A DNA stretch of 64,000 nt. It comes from Niabella yanshanensis. Lineage in GTDB: Bacteria > Bacteroidota > Bacteroidia > Chitinophagales > Chitinophagaceae. This document shows positions 1 through 10,700 of the stretch, piece by piece. The stretch is taken from positions 1 through 64,000 of the forward strand of contig NZ_CP139960.1 in the NCBI RefSeq assembly GCF_034424215.1, in the 5' to 3' direction. The position numbers and the translations under genes were made by a program. The notes below the pieces were generated by a model. That model was not told the origin of the DNA, ran no database searches, and saw only the letters and a list, made by a program, of their open reading frames with translations. The number at the start of each line of letters is the position of its first letter. The first letter of the stretch is position 1.

Positions 1-1
1 G

Positions 2-886
2 AGTATTATAAGAGGAACCAATAGCGGTACGTTGGGAATTGCCTATCCCAATGAAAATATAGGCAAGCAGCATAACAGCGGTATAGAAGCTGTATTGGGG
101 TGGAAAGAGACAAGAGGGAAGTTCGGGTACTCGGTGGCCATTAATGCAGCCATACAGCAAACCAATTTGGTTTACAACGGAGAGCCCGCCCAAATCTACG
201 AATGGATGCAAAGAACAGGGCATCCGGTGGGTCTGACTTATGGATATGTCGCTGAAGGATTATACCAGACACAGGCAGAACTGGATAGCAGGGCAACTAC
301 CGAAGGCTATATACCTCAATTAGGAGATATTAAGTTTAAAGATTTGAATAATGATGGGGCCATCAATCAATATGACATGACCATCATTGGGTCCGAAAAG
401 CCGTCTGTTCTTTTGGGAGCCAATTTAGGATTACAATGGAGCCGGTTTGATCTTTCCACCTTACTGGTGGCCGAATTGAACCGGCAGGTATACCCATCCG
501 GAAATAGCTACCGCGAATTCCTGGAGGGAGTGGGGCAGGCATTTGAAGTACATTTGGACCGTTGGACGCCCGCTAATCCTAATGCCAGCTATCCAAGATT
601 AACAACCAATGGAGGTCCTTTTAACGGGGAGTTTAATAATGCTGCTACTAACAGCTTCTGGTTACGCAATGGTAATTTCCTGCGCGTGCGTAGTCTGGAA
701 TTAGGATATTCTATACCGGCTTCCATATTGAACAGGATCAAATTGAAATCTACCCGCGTATTTGTGAACGGCTATAACCTGTTTAGTTTATCATCTAAAA
801 CCTTTAATGGTGCCGATCCCGAAAATTATCGTGGTTTATATCCCATTCAAAAAGTAGTCAGCTTCGGTATACATGTTAAACTGTAG
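2..886 (+). CDS. SusC/RagA-family TonB-dependent outer-membrane transporter, 3' part only
   Basis: This is the C-terminal part (about 294 residues) of a SusC-type beta-barrel transporter that imports oligosaccharides across the outer membrane with TonB energy. The reading frame is open to the left window edge, so the gene begins outside; a TTG codon at 32 is internal, not a start. Diagnostic late-barrel features are GTLGIAYPNENIG, GDIKFKDLNNDGAINQYD (the Ca-loop-like DLNNDG seen in SusC proteins), WLRNGNFLRVRSLELGYSIP and the closing FVNGYNLF segment, ending in an aromatic/hydrophobic strand (FGIHVKL) as expected for barrel insertion. It is followed after 118 bp by a SusD gene, the usual partner order. 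Family assignment is secure; substrate is unknown. Confidence 0.93.
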   Translation, partial: SIIRGTNSGTLGIAYPNENIGKQHNSGIEAVLGWKETRGKFGYSVAINAAIQQTNLVYNGEPAQIYEWMQRTGHPVGLTYGYVAEGLYQTQAELDSRATTEGYIPQLGDIKFKDLNNDGAINQYDMTIIGSEKPSVLLGANLGLQWSRFDLSTLLVAELNRQVYPSGNSYREFLEGVGQAFEVHLDRWTPANPNASYPRLTTNGGPFNGEFNNAATNSFWLRNGNFLRVRSLELGYSIPASILNRIKLKSTRVFVNGYNLFSLSSKTFNGADPENYRGLYPIQKVVSFGIHVKL

Positions 887-1004
887 CAAAGATTTTATTG
901 ATAGTGAAATGGCGTTTAGAAATTTATAAAAGAGATACGGCGTTCCTACCAGCTTTTTTGAGGTTTAATGGAGGAATAGCTATAAAAATATAAATAGTAC
1001 AAGG

Positions 1005-2693
1005 ATGAAAAAGATAATATTTTATTTATCAGCCTTATTGATTATGGGTTTACCCTCCTGCAAGAAATGGGAAACCGAACCGAAGGATCGTGTCTTGATA
1101 TCAGATGTTTTTGATCCTACGGATAAAGAAGCAATACAGGCAAAGGCTTATTTATTCGGTATCTACTCATTGTTGCCTACAGGCTTTAACCGCATTAACG
1201 GGGACTTCCTGGATGCCGCTACCGATGATGCAGTGCCCTCATCAGAAAGATCCAATGTGAGCTTTTTTACCAATGGGCAACTTACTGCTGTAAACTACCC
1301 GGATAACAACTGGTTTAACAGCTATTCGTTGGTGCGCAGGTGTAATGTGTTTTTGAAGAATATAGATGTGGTGCCCGTTTCCGATACACTGATCAAACAG
1401 TATAAGGCCGAAGCCCGCTTCCTGCGCGCATTTTCATACTTCGAATTGTTAAAGCGATATGGCGGTATTCCGTTAATTGGTGATGAAGTATTGGACCTGG
1501 ATTCTGATATCAATATTGCACGATCCAGTTACGCAGATTGTGTGAATTATATTGCAAGCGAGGTAGATGCAATCAAAGGAGATTTGCCATTAGGATCGAA
1601 AATTACAACCACCGATTTCGGAAGGGCGAATACTGAGGCGGCATTGGCGCTCAAATGCAGGCTGTATTTATATGCAGCAAGTCCTCTTTTTAACGGGGGA
1701 GGAGTGGCAACGGATGCGCAAAAAAAAATACTCACAGGTTATCCTGATTATGACGCATCCCGTTGGGATCGCGTGATCCAGGCGGCTGAAGAAATCATTA
1801 GCAAGGGTTATTACAAGCTGCCTGCGGGTACGGGTACTGCTACTTACCGTAATGTTTTTACGACAAAGATTAATACCGATATTATTTTCTCCAAGCAGTC
1901 GGCTAACTCAACCGGTCTTGAAGCAGCCAGCGCGCCTGTAGGTTATGTGGCGCCCGCTGCAAGCAATGGCCGGACCAGTCCCACACAGGATTTTTTAAAT
2001 GCTTTTCCTAATCAGAATGGCTCACCTTATGAAGGAAACGTAACTACGCTAAGCCAGTATCAAAACCGTGATCCCCGCCTGAACGCTATCATTTTTTATA
2101 ATGGTGTTCAGTGGTTGGGAAGAGCCGTGGAAACTTTCGAGGGAGGAAGGGATAAACCCAATCGCCCTTACCAGGTACAAACAAAAACCTCTTACTATTT
2201 AAGAAAGTTCCTGGGTGATTTTACAAATGGAACTACTTACTCTAATCAAAGCCATAATTTCCCGTATTTCCGCTATGCTGAAGTCTTATTGAATTATGCG
2301 GAGGCGTTAAATGAGACAGGAAGAACAGAAGACGCAGCTAAACAGGTTTTCCTGGTTCGTGCCAGGGCAGGTATCACTGCCGGATCTAATGCACGTTATG
2401 GTATACCTGCAGGCATTAATCAGGACCATCTAAGACAAATTATCAAAAATGAACGACGCATTGAGCTAAGCTTTGAGGAACATCGTTTCTGGGACATTCG
2501 CCGATGGAAGGATATACAAAACCTGCCAGCCCAATTAACCGGGCTTACCCTGGATAACAGTTCGGGAAGCATAGTGATTGCTCAAAAGGAAATAGCGCCC
2601 TTCAAATTTGAGCTTAAAAACTATTACATGCCGATCCCTTTTTCTGAGATTCAGAAAAACAGCAAGTTAATTCAAAATGAAGGCTATTTCTAA
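1005..2693 (+). CDS. RagB/SusD-family nutrient-uptake lipoprotein
   Basis: A 562-residue surface lipoprotein that forms the lid of the preceding SusC barrel and binds glycan. The N-terminus MKKIIFYLSALLIMGLPSC is a lipoprotein signal with the modified Cys at residue 19. The SusD signature follows: an N-terminal TPR-like region with AEARFLRAFSYFELLKRYGG, CRLYLYAASPLFNGG in the middle, and the C-terminal RYAEVLLNYAEALNETG and NERRIELSFEEHRFWDIRRW motifs, ending with the typical YYMPIPFSEIQKNS. Length is normal for the family. It is the partner of the truncated SusC upstream and lies 22 bp before a second SusC, so the two pairs are probably co-transcribed. Confidence 0.95.
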   Translation: MKKIIFYLSALLIMGLPSCKKWETEPKDRVLISDVFDPTDKEAIQAKAYLFGIYSLLPTGFNRINGDFLDAATDDAVPSSERSNVSFFTNGQLTAVNYPDNNWFNSYSLVRRCNVFLKNIDVVPVSDTLIKQYKAEARFLRAFSYFELLKRYGGIPLIGDEVLDLDSDINIARSSYADCVNYIASEVDAIKGDLPLGSKITTTDFGRANTEAALALKCRLYLYAASPLFNGGGVATDAQKKILTGYPDYDASRWDRVIQAAEEIISKGYYKLPAGTGTATYRNVFTTKINTDIIFSKQSANSTGLEAASAPVGYVAPAASNGRTSPTQDFLNAFPNQNGSPYEGNVTTLSQYQNRDPRLNAIIFYNGVQWLGRAVETFEGGRDKPNRPYQVQTKTSYYLRKFLGDFTNGTTYSNQSHNFPYFRYAEVLLNYAEALNETGRTEDAAKQVFLVRARAGITAGSNARYGIPAGINQDHLRQIIKNERRIELSFEEHRFWDIRRWKDIQNLPAQLTGLTLDNSSGSIVIAQKEIAPFKFELKNYYMPIPFSEIQKNSKLIQNEGYF

Positions 2694-2715
2694 ACCTGCC
2701 AACTAACAAATTAAT

Positions 2716-5700
2716 ATGAAAAAATTAGCATACTTTATTATTAGCCTGTTGCTGCTATCGGGCAGCCTGGCGGCACAAGCACAAAAGCGACTGGTAAAAG
2801 GAGAGGTGAGAAACCCGGACGGTCCTTTGGCAGGCGTAACGATAGCTGAAAAGGGAGATCCGACAAATGCTACGTTAACGGATGAAAAAGGCCTGTTTAG
2901 CATATCTGTATCAGCTACAACTATTGTCGTAAGCTATACCGGCTATATATCTCAGGACATCGATATACAAAACCAGAACACAGTAGACATTACCCTGACA
3001 CAGGATGATAAGATAATGGACAATGTAGTGGTAGTGGGATTTGGTAAAACCAGCAAAAAAACACTTACAGGTTCGGTGAGCTCCGTTTCGGGGGATGAGA
3101 TCAGGCAAAGTCCTTCACCCAGTTTGCAGAACAACCTGGCAGGGCGTATCACTGGTTTCAGCAGCCAGCAGCGCAGCGGTCGCCCCGGTGCAGATGCTGC
3201 GGCTTTTTATGTTCGCGGAATCAGTTCTTATACCGGTAACAGCCAGCCACTTATTATCGTAGACGATATTGAGTATACCTACCAGCAATTCTTTGCATTA
3301 AATGCCAATGAGATCGAATCTATTTCTATACTTAAAGATGCGGCAACAACTTCTATTTATGGTATCAAAGGGGCTAATGGCGTAGTATTGGTAACTACTA
3401 CGCGTGGGAAGGCCGGGCGCCCTACCATCAGCTTTCAGAGCGAATATGGATTAAGTCAGCCAACGAGATTGCCTCCTTATCTTAATGCGTATGAATCGGC
3501 CAGGCTATTCACAGAGTCGCAGATGAATACCAACGCCCTGAATCCTAATCCCAATTTTGTACCGCAATTTTCAGAAAAAGACCTGGAGCTTTACCGCAAT
3601 GGATCAGATCCTTACGGTCACCCCGACAATGACTGGTATGATATTCTGCTAAAGAACTTTGCCCCGATGTTTCGCAATAACCTGAATGTTACCGGTGGTA
3701 CCGCGAAGGCGAAGTACTTTGTTTCCTTAGGTTATCTCAACCAGGGCGGGCAATTGAAAGATTTTGGCGTCGATCTGAACAGTTCTTATTACTATAAAAG
3801 ATATAACTATCGTTCTAATATCGATCTGAAGGTGAATTCAGAGTTAGATGTTCAGTTCAATGTGTTTGGTTATCTCGACGAAACCAACGATAATAATGCA
3901 AGCGCCAACTCCAATCTTTTTAGTGACCTCAGCCGGAACAACGAAACAGCTCCCTACAATTACCCGGTGTATAATCCTGACGGAAGCCTGGGTTACAGTC
4001 TCTGGCAGCGTAATTTTGCAGGCAGAAATAACAACAATATTGTGGGACGTTTAATGTATAACGGCTACTATCGCCCCTTTGGTAACAATATTAACCTGGC
4101 AACCAATGCTACTCAACGATTGAACTTTATTACCCCGGGTCTTTCTATCAAAGGAACAGTGGCTTATCGTAATCATTATAGTTACGCCCGCTATCTCAAC
4201 CGCCCTTCAAGCGGATCTGGTTTCCCTTCCTATATTTATAACCCTGAAACCGATAGTTATTCTTTTGGCCGGTCAGATAATGTTTACAGGATTACTACGC
4301 CTACACTTCGCTATGATGTGGGATCTACAAACAGCGCTTTAACATTACAGGCAATATTAAATTATACGCGCACTTTCGGAAGAGATCATAATGTAAACGG
4401 GCTTTTCCTTTACAACCAGAACAGTAAGGTTGGTGCCAACTCTTCCAATGGAGGTATTTACAATTTTATACCTGAAAACTTCAGGGGCTACACTGCCCGC
4501 TTCGGTTACGATTATAAAAACAAGTATTTGATGGAGGTGAGCGGAGCCTACAACGGAACCGACCGTTTTGCTAAAGACCGACGTTATGGATTCTTTCCTG
4601 CGGCATCAGTGGGCTGGAATATAGCTGAGGAGAAGATCATAAAGGAGCATTTATCTTTCTTAAATCTCTTTAAATTGAGAGGCTCTTATGGGTTGACGGG
4701 TGTTGATAATACCGGAGGTGTTTATGCATACCTGCAGAGCTATACTTTAGGCAGCGGTAGCGGTATGTTTGGTGTAGCCAACAACAATGGGCATGTTACC
4801 GCAGTAGAGGGGACACTGGCTAATAATGAAGTGACCTGGGAGAAGGAAAAGAAAATGGATATCGGATTTGACCTGGCCCTGTTTAACCGGAAATTGACTG
4901 CCACTGTTGCTTATTTTGACAATAACCGTTTTGATATCCTTACAACAAGAGGCAGTGTCTCTGCTGTTTTCGGGCAGGGCCTTCCTAACGTTAACCTGGG
5001 AAAGACTAATAACCGCGGTCTGGAATTTGAACTGGGTTATAATAACCGCATAGGAGAGGACTGGCGCTATTCAGTCAGGGCTACCTATTCATCAGCCAGG
5101 AACAAAATTCTATTCAGAGATGAGCCGGTACCATTATATCCTTACCAACAGGAAACAGGGCAGCCTATTGGCTCCAGGTTAAAGTACACCTGGACGGGGG
5201 AATTTTACACGGCAGCTGATATAGCCAATCCTGAAGTGCCGAAGCCAGCTATTGGTGGTCGTCCCGGCGACATCAAATACAAAGACCTGAATGGGGATGG
5301 TATTATTGATGCATCGGATCAATCTTATTTTGGCCTGACTAACCTGCCCAATAAAGTTTATGGTTTAAATCTGGGTTTTGGATATAAGCGACTTCAGATA
5401 AGCGCTTTATTCCAGGGCGCCAGCGATTTTGTAGCCAGTGCTACGGGGGCCGTAATTCATCACAACGTTAGTAAGTTGTTACCTATTCACCAACAGCACT
5501 GGACTCCGGAACTGGGTAATAATGCTAAATATCCGCAGTTATATACGGCAGATCTAAGTTCGAGTCCTACTAACTTTTATTCTGATTTTTGGGCAATTCC
5601 CGGCGATTATGTTCGCCTGAAAAGTGCAGAGATTAGCTACACTATCAGCGCAGAGGCTTTAAAGCGTATCCGCATTAAGGAAATGCGTGTCTATGCCAAT

Positions 5701-5832
5701 GGGTATAACCTTATAACCTGGACCAAATTAGACAGACTTTATGATCTTGACCCTGAAGTGGTGGAATCGGTAACCGACCTGCCTTATCCTCCTTCCCGTA
5801 CCTTCAATTTTGGTTTGAATATCACTTTCTAA
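2716..5832 (+). CDS. SusC/RagA-family TonB-linked outer-membrane protein
   Basis: A full-length 1038-residue SusC transporter. It has a Sec signal (MKKLAYFIISLLLLSGSLAAQAQ), a carboxypeptidase-regulatory-like N-terminal domain at about 25-100 (KGEVRNPDGPLAGVTIAE), a TonB-box-like stretch near 101-112 (MDNVVVVGFGKTSKK), a plug with NNLAGRITGF, YVRGISSY and SISILKDAATTSIYGIKGANGV, and then the beta-barrel, with the late DLNGDGIIDASDQ loop and a terminal FNFGLNITF. It is followed after 11 bp by its SusD. No enzyme gene lies in this tandem SusCD region, so its substrate has to be guessed from the neighbours. Confidence 0.96.
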   Translation: MKKLAYFIISLLLLSGSLAAQAQKRLVKGEVRNPDGPLAGVTIAEKGDPTNATLTDEKGLFSISVSATTIVVSYTGYISQDIDIQNQNTVDITLTQDDKIMDNVVVVGFGKTSKKTLTGSVSSVSGDEIRQSPSPSLQNNLAGRITGFSSQQRSGRPGADAAAFYVRGISSYTGNSQPLIIVDDIEYTYQQFFALNANEIESISILKDAATTSIYGIKGANGVVLVTTTRGKAGRPTISFQSEYGLSQPTRLPPYLNAYESARLFTESQMNTNALNPNPNFVPQFSEKDLELYRNGSDPYGHPDNDWYDILLKNFAPMFRNNLNVTGGTAKAKYFVSLGYLNQGGQLKDFGVDLNSSYYYKRYNYRSNIDLKVNSELDVQFNVFGYLDETNDNNASANSNLFSDLSRNNETAPYNYPVYNPDGSLGYSLWQRNFAGRNNNNIVGRLMYNGYYRPFGNNINLATNATQRLNFITPGLSIKGTVAYRNHYSYARYLNRPSSGSGFPSYIYNPETDSYSFGRSDNVYRITTPTLRYDVGSTNSALTLQAILNYTRTFGRDHNVNGLFLYNQNSKVGANSSNGGIYNFIPENFRGYTARFGYDYKNKYLMEVSGAYNGTDRFAKDRRYGFFPAASVGWNIAEEKIIKEHLSFLNLFKLRGSYGLTGVDNTGGVYAYLQSYTLGSGSGMFGVANNNGHVTAVEGTLANNEVTWEKEKKMDIGFDLALFNRKLTATVAYFDNNRFDILTTRGSVSAVFGQGLPNVNLGKTNNRGLEFELGYNNRIGEDWRYSVRATYSSARNKILFRDEPVPLYPYQQETGQPIGSRLKYTWTGEFYTAADIANPEVPKPAIGGRPGDIKYKDLNGDGIIDASDQSYFGLTNLPNKVYGLNLGFGYKRLQISALFQGASDFVASATGAVIHHNVSKLLPIHQQHWTPELGNNAKYPQLYTADLSSSPTNFYSDFWAIPGDYVRLKSAEISYTISAEALKRIRIKEMRVYANGYNLITWTKLDRLYDLDPEVVESVTDLPYPPSRTFNFGLNITF

Positions 5833-5843
5833 ATAGCATAACA

Positions 5844-7595
5844 ATGAAGAGATTATTAATAATCATTATATTAGCTGGTCTTTTGGTATCATGTCAGAAA
5901 TCAAAATTTCTGGACGATAAAACCAATTTGCTGGATGACAAGGCTATATTCACGGATAGCATCCGAACGCTTGGCTTTTTAAACAGGATCTACGTGGATA
6001 TCGGCTATACATTTGCGATCTACCGTTTTTCTGCAGCGGGTGGCGCGGGTAATACGGAACTGGCTTCCGACAATGCGGAAGGGAATAATAACACTTCCGT
6101 ATGGGGTAATGCTTATGCACAGGGGTCAATTGGGCCCAGCAATGTTTTAACCGGCTTTGCAGCAGATAAGGATTTCTGGAACACGCCTTATATGAACATC
6201 CGCAGGGTAAACCTGTTGCTGTTGCGTTTGCCGGATGCCCCTTTTCATGAATTGACAAAACAAAGAATGGCAGCGGAGGCCAGGTTTCTACGAGCCTGGT
6301 ATTATTACCAGATGGTAGCTGTATTTGGAGGCGTGCCTGTTATTAAGGATAATGTGTATGATATCAATGATGTTATCAATATACCCCGCAACAGTTTTGA
6401 AGAATGTATCAATTATATAGTAAGTGAGTTGGATCAATGCGCACAGGCATTGGCAAATGTAGTATATGCGGATATCGATTACGGTCGTATTACTGCAGGC
6501 GCCTGCCAGGCGCTTAAATCCAGGGTGTTGCTATATGCTGCAAGTCCTTTGTTTAACGGAGGTAACAGTTCCAATGCCGGTGATAAAGCCAGCCTGGTGG
6601 GATATCCCGTTTTTGATAAAAACAGGTGGCAGCTGGCAGCTAATGCAGCGGAAGCTGTGATCAATTCGGGTAAATACCAGTTGAATGTTGATAATGATAC
6701 GAGGCCCGGTAATGGGTTCTATAGCGTATTCCTGAAAAGAGTGAACAGCGAGTACATACTGGCTTTCAATCGCGGACCCCAACGAGAAATGGAATCTTAT
6801 TACTTGCCCGGCTCCCGTTCAGGCAGTCTGGTAATGAAGCCAACGCATAACCTGGTAGAGGCTTTTCCTATGAAGGATGGCAAGCCTGCTTCCGAAAGTC
6901 CGTTGTACGATCCGGCCAATCCATATCGGAACCGGGATCCCCGTTTCGATTATTCTATTATTTATAATGGGTTGTCTTATACCAGCAACACAGGACCTAA
7001 AACGCCCATCTGGACCTACCAGTCAGCCGGATCTGCCATTCCAAATGCTACTTCCGACGGCTATGTGGCGGGCGGGTATTTTACCGGGTATTTTTCCAGG
7101 AAAATGCTGGATGAAAACCTGGCCAGCAATACAGCAGGAACGACAGAAAGGGGGTGGTCATTAATAAGATATGCAGAAATCCTGTTAAACTATGCGGAGG
7201 CACTTAATGAAACCGGCGCTACTGATAAGGCTTATGCCCCTTTAAAACAGCTAAGGGAGCGGGCGGGCATCATACCCGGTTCGGATGGTTTATATGGAAT
7301 GAAAGCTGGTATGACGGTGGAGGAAATGCGTGCCTTTGTTCAGAACGAGAGGAGAATTGAGCTGGCGTTTGAAGACCATCGCTTCAACGATATACGCAGG
7401 TGGATGATAGCCGAGCAGGTATTGACCGGTTTTAACAAAGTGATGATCATTACCCGAACCGGAGAAACCACTTACACCTACAGGGCTGCTTCAGCGCCGA
7501 GGCCGCTTAACTTTAGAAAAGCGATGTACCTTCTTCCGATTCCATTAACAGAAATTCAAAAAATGCCGCTGATGGTACAGAACCCCGGTTATTGA
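5844..7595 (+). CDS. RagB/SusD-family nutrient-uptake lipoprotein
   Basis: A 583-residue SusD-type lipoprotein, partner of the SusC that ends 11 bp upstream. The signal MKRLLIIIILAGLLVSC puts the lipidated Cys at residue 17. SusD hallmarks visible are AEARFLRAWYYYQMVAVFGG, SRVLLYAASPLFNGG, RYAEILLNYAEALNETG and NERRIELAFEDHRFNDIRRW, with the family-typical ending MYLLPIPLTEIQKMP. It resembles the SusD at 1005-2693 in the same motifs, suggesting an old duplication of the SusCD unit. A hairpin terminator follows at about 7631, so this gene probably closes the first transcript. Confidence 0.95.
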   Translation: MKRLLIIIILAGLLVSCQKSKFLDDKTNLLDDKAIFTDSIRTLGFLNRIYVDIGYTFAIYRFSAAGGAGNTELASDNAEGNNNTSVWGNAYAQGSIGPSNVLTGFAADKDFWNTPYMNIRRVNLLLLRLPDAPFHELTKQRMAAEARFLRAWYYYQMVAVFGGVPVIKDNVYDINDVINIPRNSFEECINYIVSELDQCAQALANVVYADIDYGRITAGACQALKSRVLLYAASPLFNGGNSSNAGDKASLVGYPVFDKNRWQLAANAAEAVINSGKYQLNVDNDTRPGNGFYSVFLKRVNSEYILAFNRGPQREMESYYLPGSRSGSLVMKPTHNLVEAFPMKDGKPASESPLYDPANPYRNRDPRFDYSIIYNGLSYTSNTGPKTPIWTYQSAGSAIPNATSDGYVAGGYFTGYFSRKMLDENLASNTAGTTERGWSLIRYAEILLNYAEALNETGATDKAYAPLKQLRERAGIIPGSDGLYGMKAGMTVEEMRAFVQNERRIELAFEDHRFNDIRRWMIAEQVLTGFNKVMIITRTGETTYTYRAASAPRPLNFRKAMYLLPIPLTEIQKMPLMVQNPGY

Positions 7596-7630
7596 GTCTA
7601 TATTTAAATGCGAAGAGAAGCCCTCTCTTT

Positions 7631-7659
7631 ACCCCGGCCTGGAAATACCTTGCCGGGGT
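7631..7659 (+). terminator. Probable intrinsic terminator after the tandem SusCD genes
   Basis: A perfect 8-bp G+C-rich inverted repeat (ACCCCGGC at 7631-7638 and GCCGGGGT at 7652-7659) encloses a 13-nt loop and is followed by the A/T-rich CATTTATTTC. It lies 35 bp past the stop of the SusD gene and before the separate regulator gene. The U-tract is interrupted, so termination strength is uncertain. Confidence 0.65.
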
Positions 7660-7796
7660 CATTTATTTCGTTAACTACCCTGGAAGCGATTTGTTTTTAA
7701 GAGGATAGTTGTAATGTTCGTCATTTGACCTAATTATATTATATTGATCGCTGAGGCTATTAATGCCTGTAGAGCACGTATATCAAAATTGGAATC

Positions 7797-10700
7797 ATGG
7801 GCAGACTTCGGGTCACATCTTTATTGAGCATTTTAGCAATTGTATTTTTCCAGGAGGCTAATGCTATTGATACCACGCGTTACCGCTTTCATGTAATGCC
7901 TGAAACCTCCTATTATGGCGGTATACAAAGCATTGCCAAAGATAGCCTGGGCCGTATCTGGTATACGGGCCCCGATGCTGTTTTTGTTTATGATGGAAGC
8001 AGTTTTTATCAGTTAAACGAACTGGCGTCAGCCTCCGAACCCGGTACTAAATGGCGTTTTGGAATGTTACTACAGGATAAAGGCGGACGTTTGTTTTTAA
8101 GTACCAATCATGGCCTCCTGGAGTTTGATTACAGCCGCTTCTCCTTCAATATGAAGGTCCCCGGCAGGATCAGGTCCGTTCGCTTAAATGATGACGGTAA
8201 CCTCATCATGCTCCGTGATGATAGCCTGCTGATGTATCAGCCTTCTACCGGGAAGCTGCAAAGCTTTTTACTACCCAAAGAAGGCTATTTTGAGCATGTA
8301 CTCATTTCGAAAGGATGGGTGCTTTTGTCACAGGCTGGGAAATTAACCCGGTTTGACACCCGTGAAAAGACATTCATTGATTTTGCCGGGTTAGGTAGTG
8401 GCAACCTGGCTAATGATGTAGTATCGTACGGTGGCTTATTCTATTTTCTTACGGGCAGAGCCGGGATCTTCGCGGTAGCTGCTACCGGGCAGATACAGCG
8501 CAATGTTCCGGTATTAGCCAATGGAAACAGATCAGTCATTGCTAAAAAGCTGTACCTGGATCCCCTGGGTATTATGTGGGTTGCCACGCAAACCGGCTTG
8601 TTTTTGTACGACCCTGCGCATGATAGCCATACCCAACTCACTATGAACCTTAACGATACCTATTCCTTACCGAATAATTCGATTTGGACGATCTATGCCG
8701 ATCCGGATCAGGGTGTCTGGCTGGGCACCTATGGCGGGAAACTGGTGTATAGCTCGTTGTATGATAAGACAGTGAGATATTTTAAACCCGGCCCCGAATC
8801 CTTGAATCATCCTATCGTGAGCAGTTTTGCCGAAGATATACCAGGTAATATATGGATCGGAACTGAGGGTGGCGGATTAAATTTCTGGAACAGGCAGAAC
8901 AATACTTTTTCGCATTATTTAAAGGGATCGGCCAACGCTCCCAATTCAAATATGATCAAAAGCCTTCGTTTTGATCAGGAGAAAAGACATCTTTATATAT
9001 CCGCCTTTAGCGGTGGCATTACCAGGTACGATGCGTTGAGCCGCCAGTTCAATAGCCTGGATTTTCGCAATCCCTATAGCCAGCAGCCACTCACCGTTTA
9101 CGATTTTATACAGGATGATCAATTAGCCTGGTGGATGACTGACCCCGACAATATGCTGTTTTACAAAGCGCAGGGAGAAGCTGCGGTAGGGGTAGCTTCC
9201 ATACAGGGAGCAGATGGTAAACCGATCAAACTCGAAATAGAAGCTCTTTATCAGGATGCGCAGAAGATGCTCCGGTTGGTAACACATGACGGATTGTTTA
9301 TTGTAAATCCGGTAACCAGGAAAGTCATCCAACATTATTACCTAAAAGATCGGCCGTATGCAGTGAATAGTTTATGCTGTTACAGGGAGACCGCTGACGG
9401 CGACCTTTGGCTCGGAACGCTCGGAGGTGGTGTTAATGTTTTAAAAAAAGATGGGAGCTATATCAATTTTAATAGTTCCAATGGTTTTCCTCCAAAATTA
9501 GTATTCGGCATTTTGGAAGACAGTGCCACAAAAAACATCTGGTTAAGTACCAGCGAGGGAATTTATTATTATGAGCCTTCGGGGAATACATTTCATAAAG
9601 CAAGATTTTATAGCGACAATAGTTGCGGATCCTTCTACATTCGTTCGGCCTTTAAGACTTCAAAAGGAGAAATGCTTTTTGGTGGAACCAACGGTTTTGT
9701 AATTTTTGATCCGGCCAGTATGGGTGACAATCAGCAACGTCCCAGGGTATTCTTCACCGGTTTTCTGGTTAATAATTTAAAAGTAACCGCGGGATCGGCG
9801 CATTCGCCATTATCAAAAGATATCTCTGGTCTTTCCAATAATAAAGATGAACGAATCAACCTGGCCAGCAGCCAATCCAATATAGAGATCCGTTTTTCCT
9901 CCAATAGTTACCTGGAAGCGGAAAAGAACCAGTTTACTTATCGTATGCGGGGGCTTTCAGATGAATGGCAGTTATTGAACCGCAAACAAAACGCCGTTCA
10001 GTTTTTTGACCTGCCCGCCGGCGACTATGTTTTTGAAGTAAAAGCATCGAATAATGATGGGTTATGGGGGCAGGATATATCCAGGCTCTATATACATGTT
10101 GATCCGCCGTTTTTTCTTTCCTGGTGGGCTTACCTTTGTTATAGCCTTATCGCCATGGTATTGCTTTTTTTCGTGATCCGTTATTACACCAATAAAAAAG
10201 TATTCAAAGAAAGACTGGCACTGGAAGCCATAAAAGAGCAAAATATGAGAGAGCTTAACCAGGCACGCACCAACTTCTTTACCAATATCTCTCACGATTT
10301 AAAAACACCGCTGACGCTGGTATTGGATCCGTTAAAGCAATTGAAAGAAACCCTCGGAGCCAATGATAAAACTTCGTCGTATATGCAGGTGATTGAAAAA
10401 AATGTGACCCGTATACAAAGAATGATCAGTCAGTTGCTTAGGTTCAGAGAAATTGAAAGCCAGAAAATTACACTAAACCCGCAGGTGGCGGACTTTATAG
10501 GTTTTGTTAAAGATGTATTTGGCTTATTTGAGCTATATGCTAACCGAAAGGAGATCGAAACCGATATGGCTGCCCACCAGTCGCAGTTGTTGGTTGCTTT
10601 TGATTTTGATATTATCGAGAAGATATTGACAAATCTTTTTTCTAATGCTCTGAAATATACACCCAGCAAAGGTTATGTAGGTGTTCGGGTTTACGAGTCT

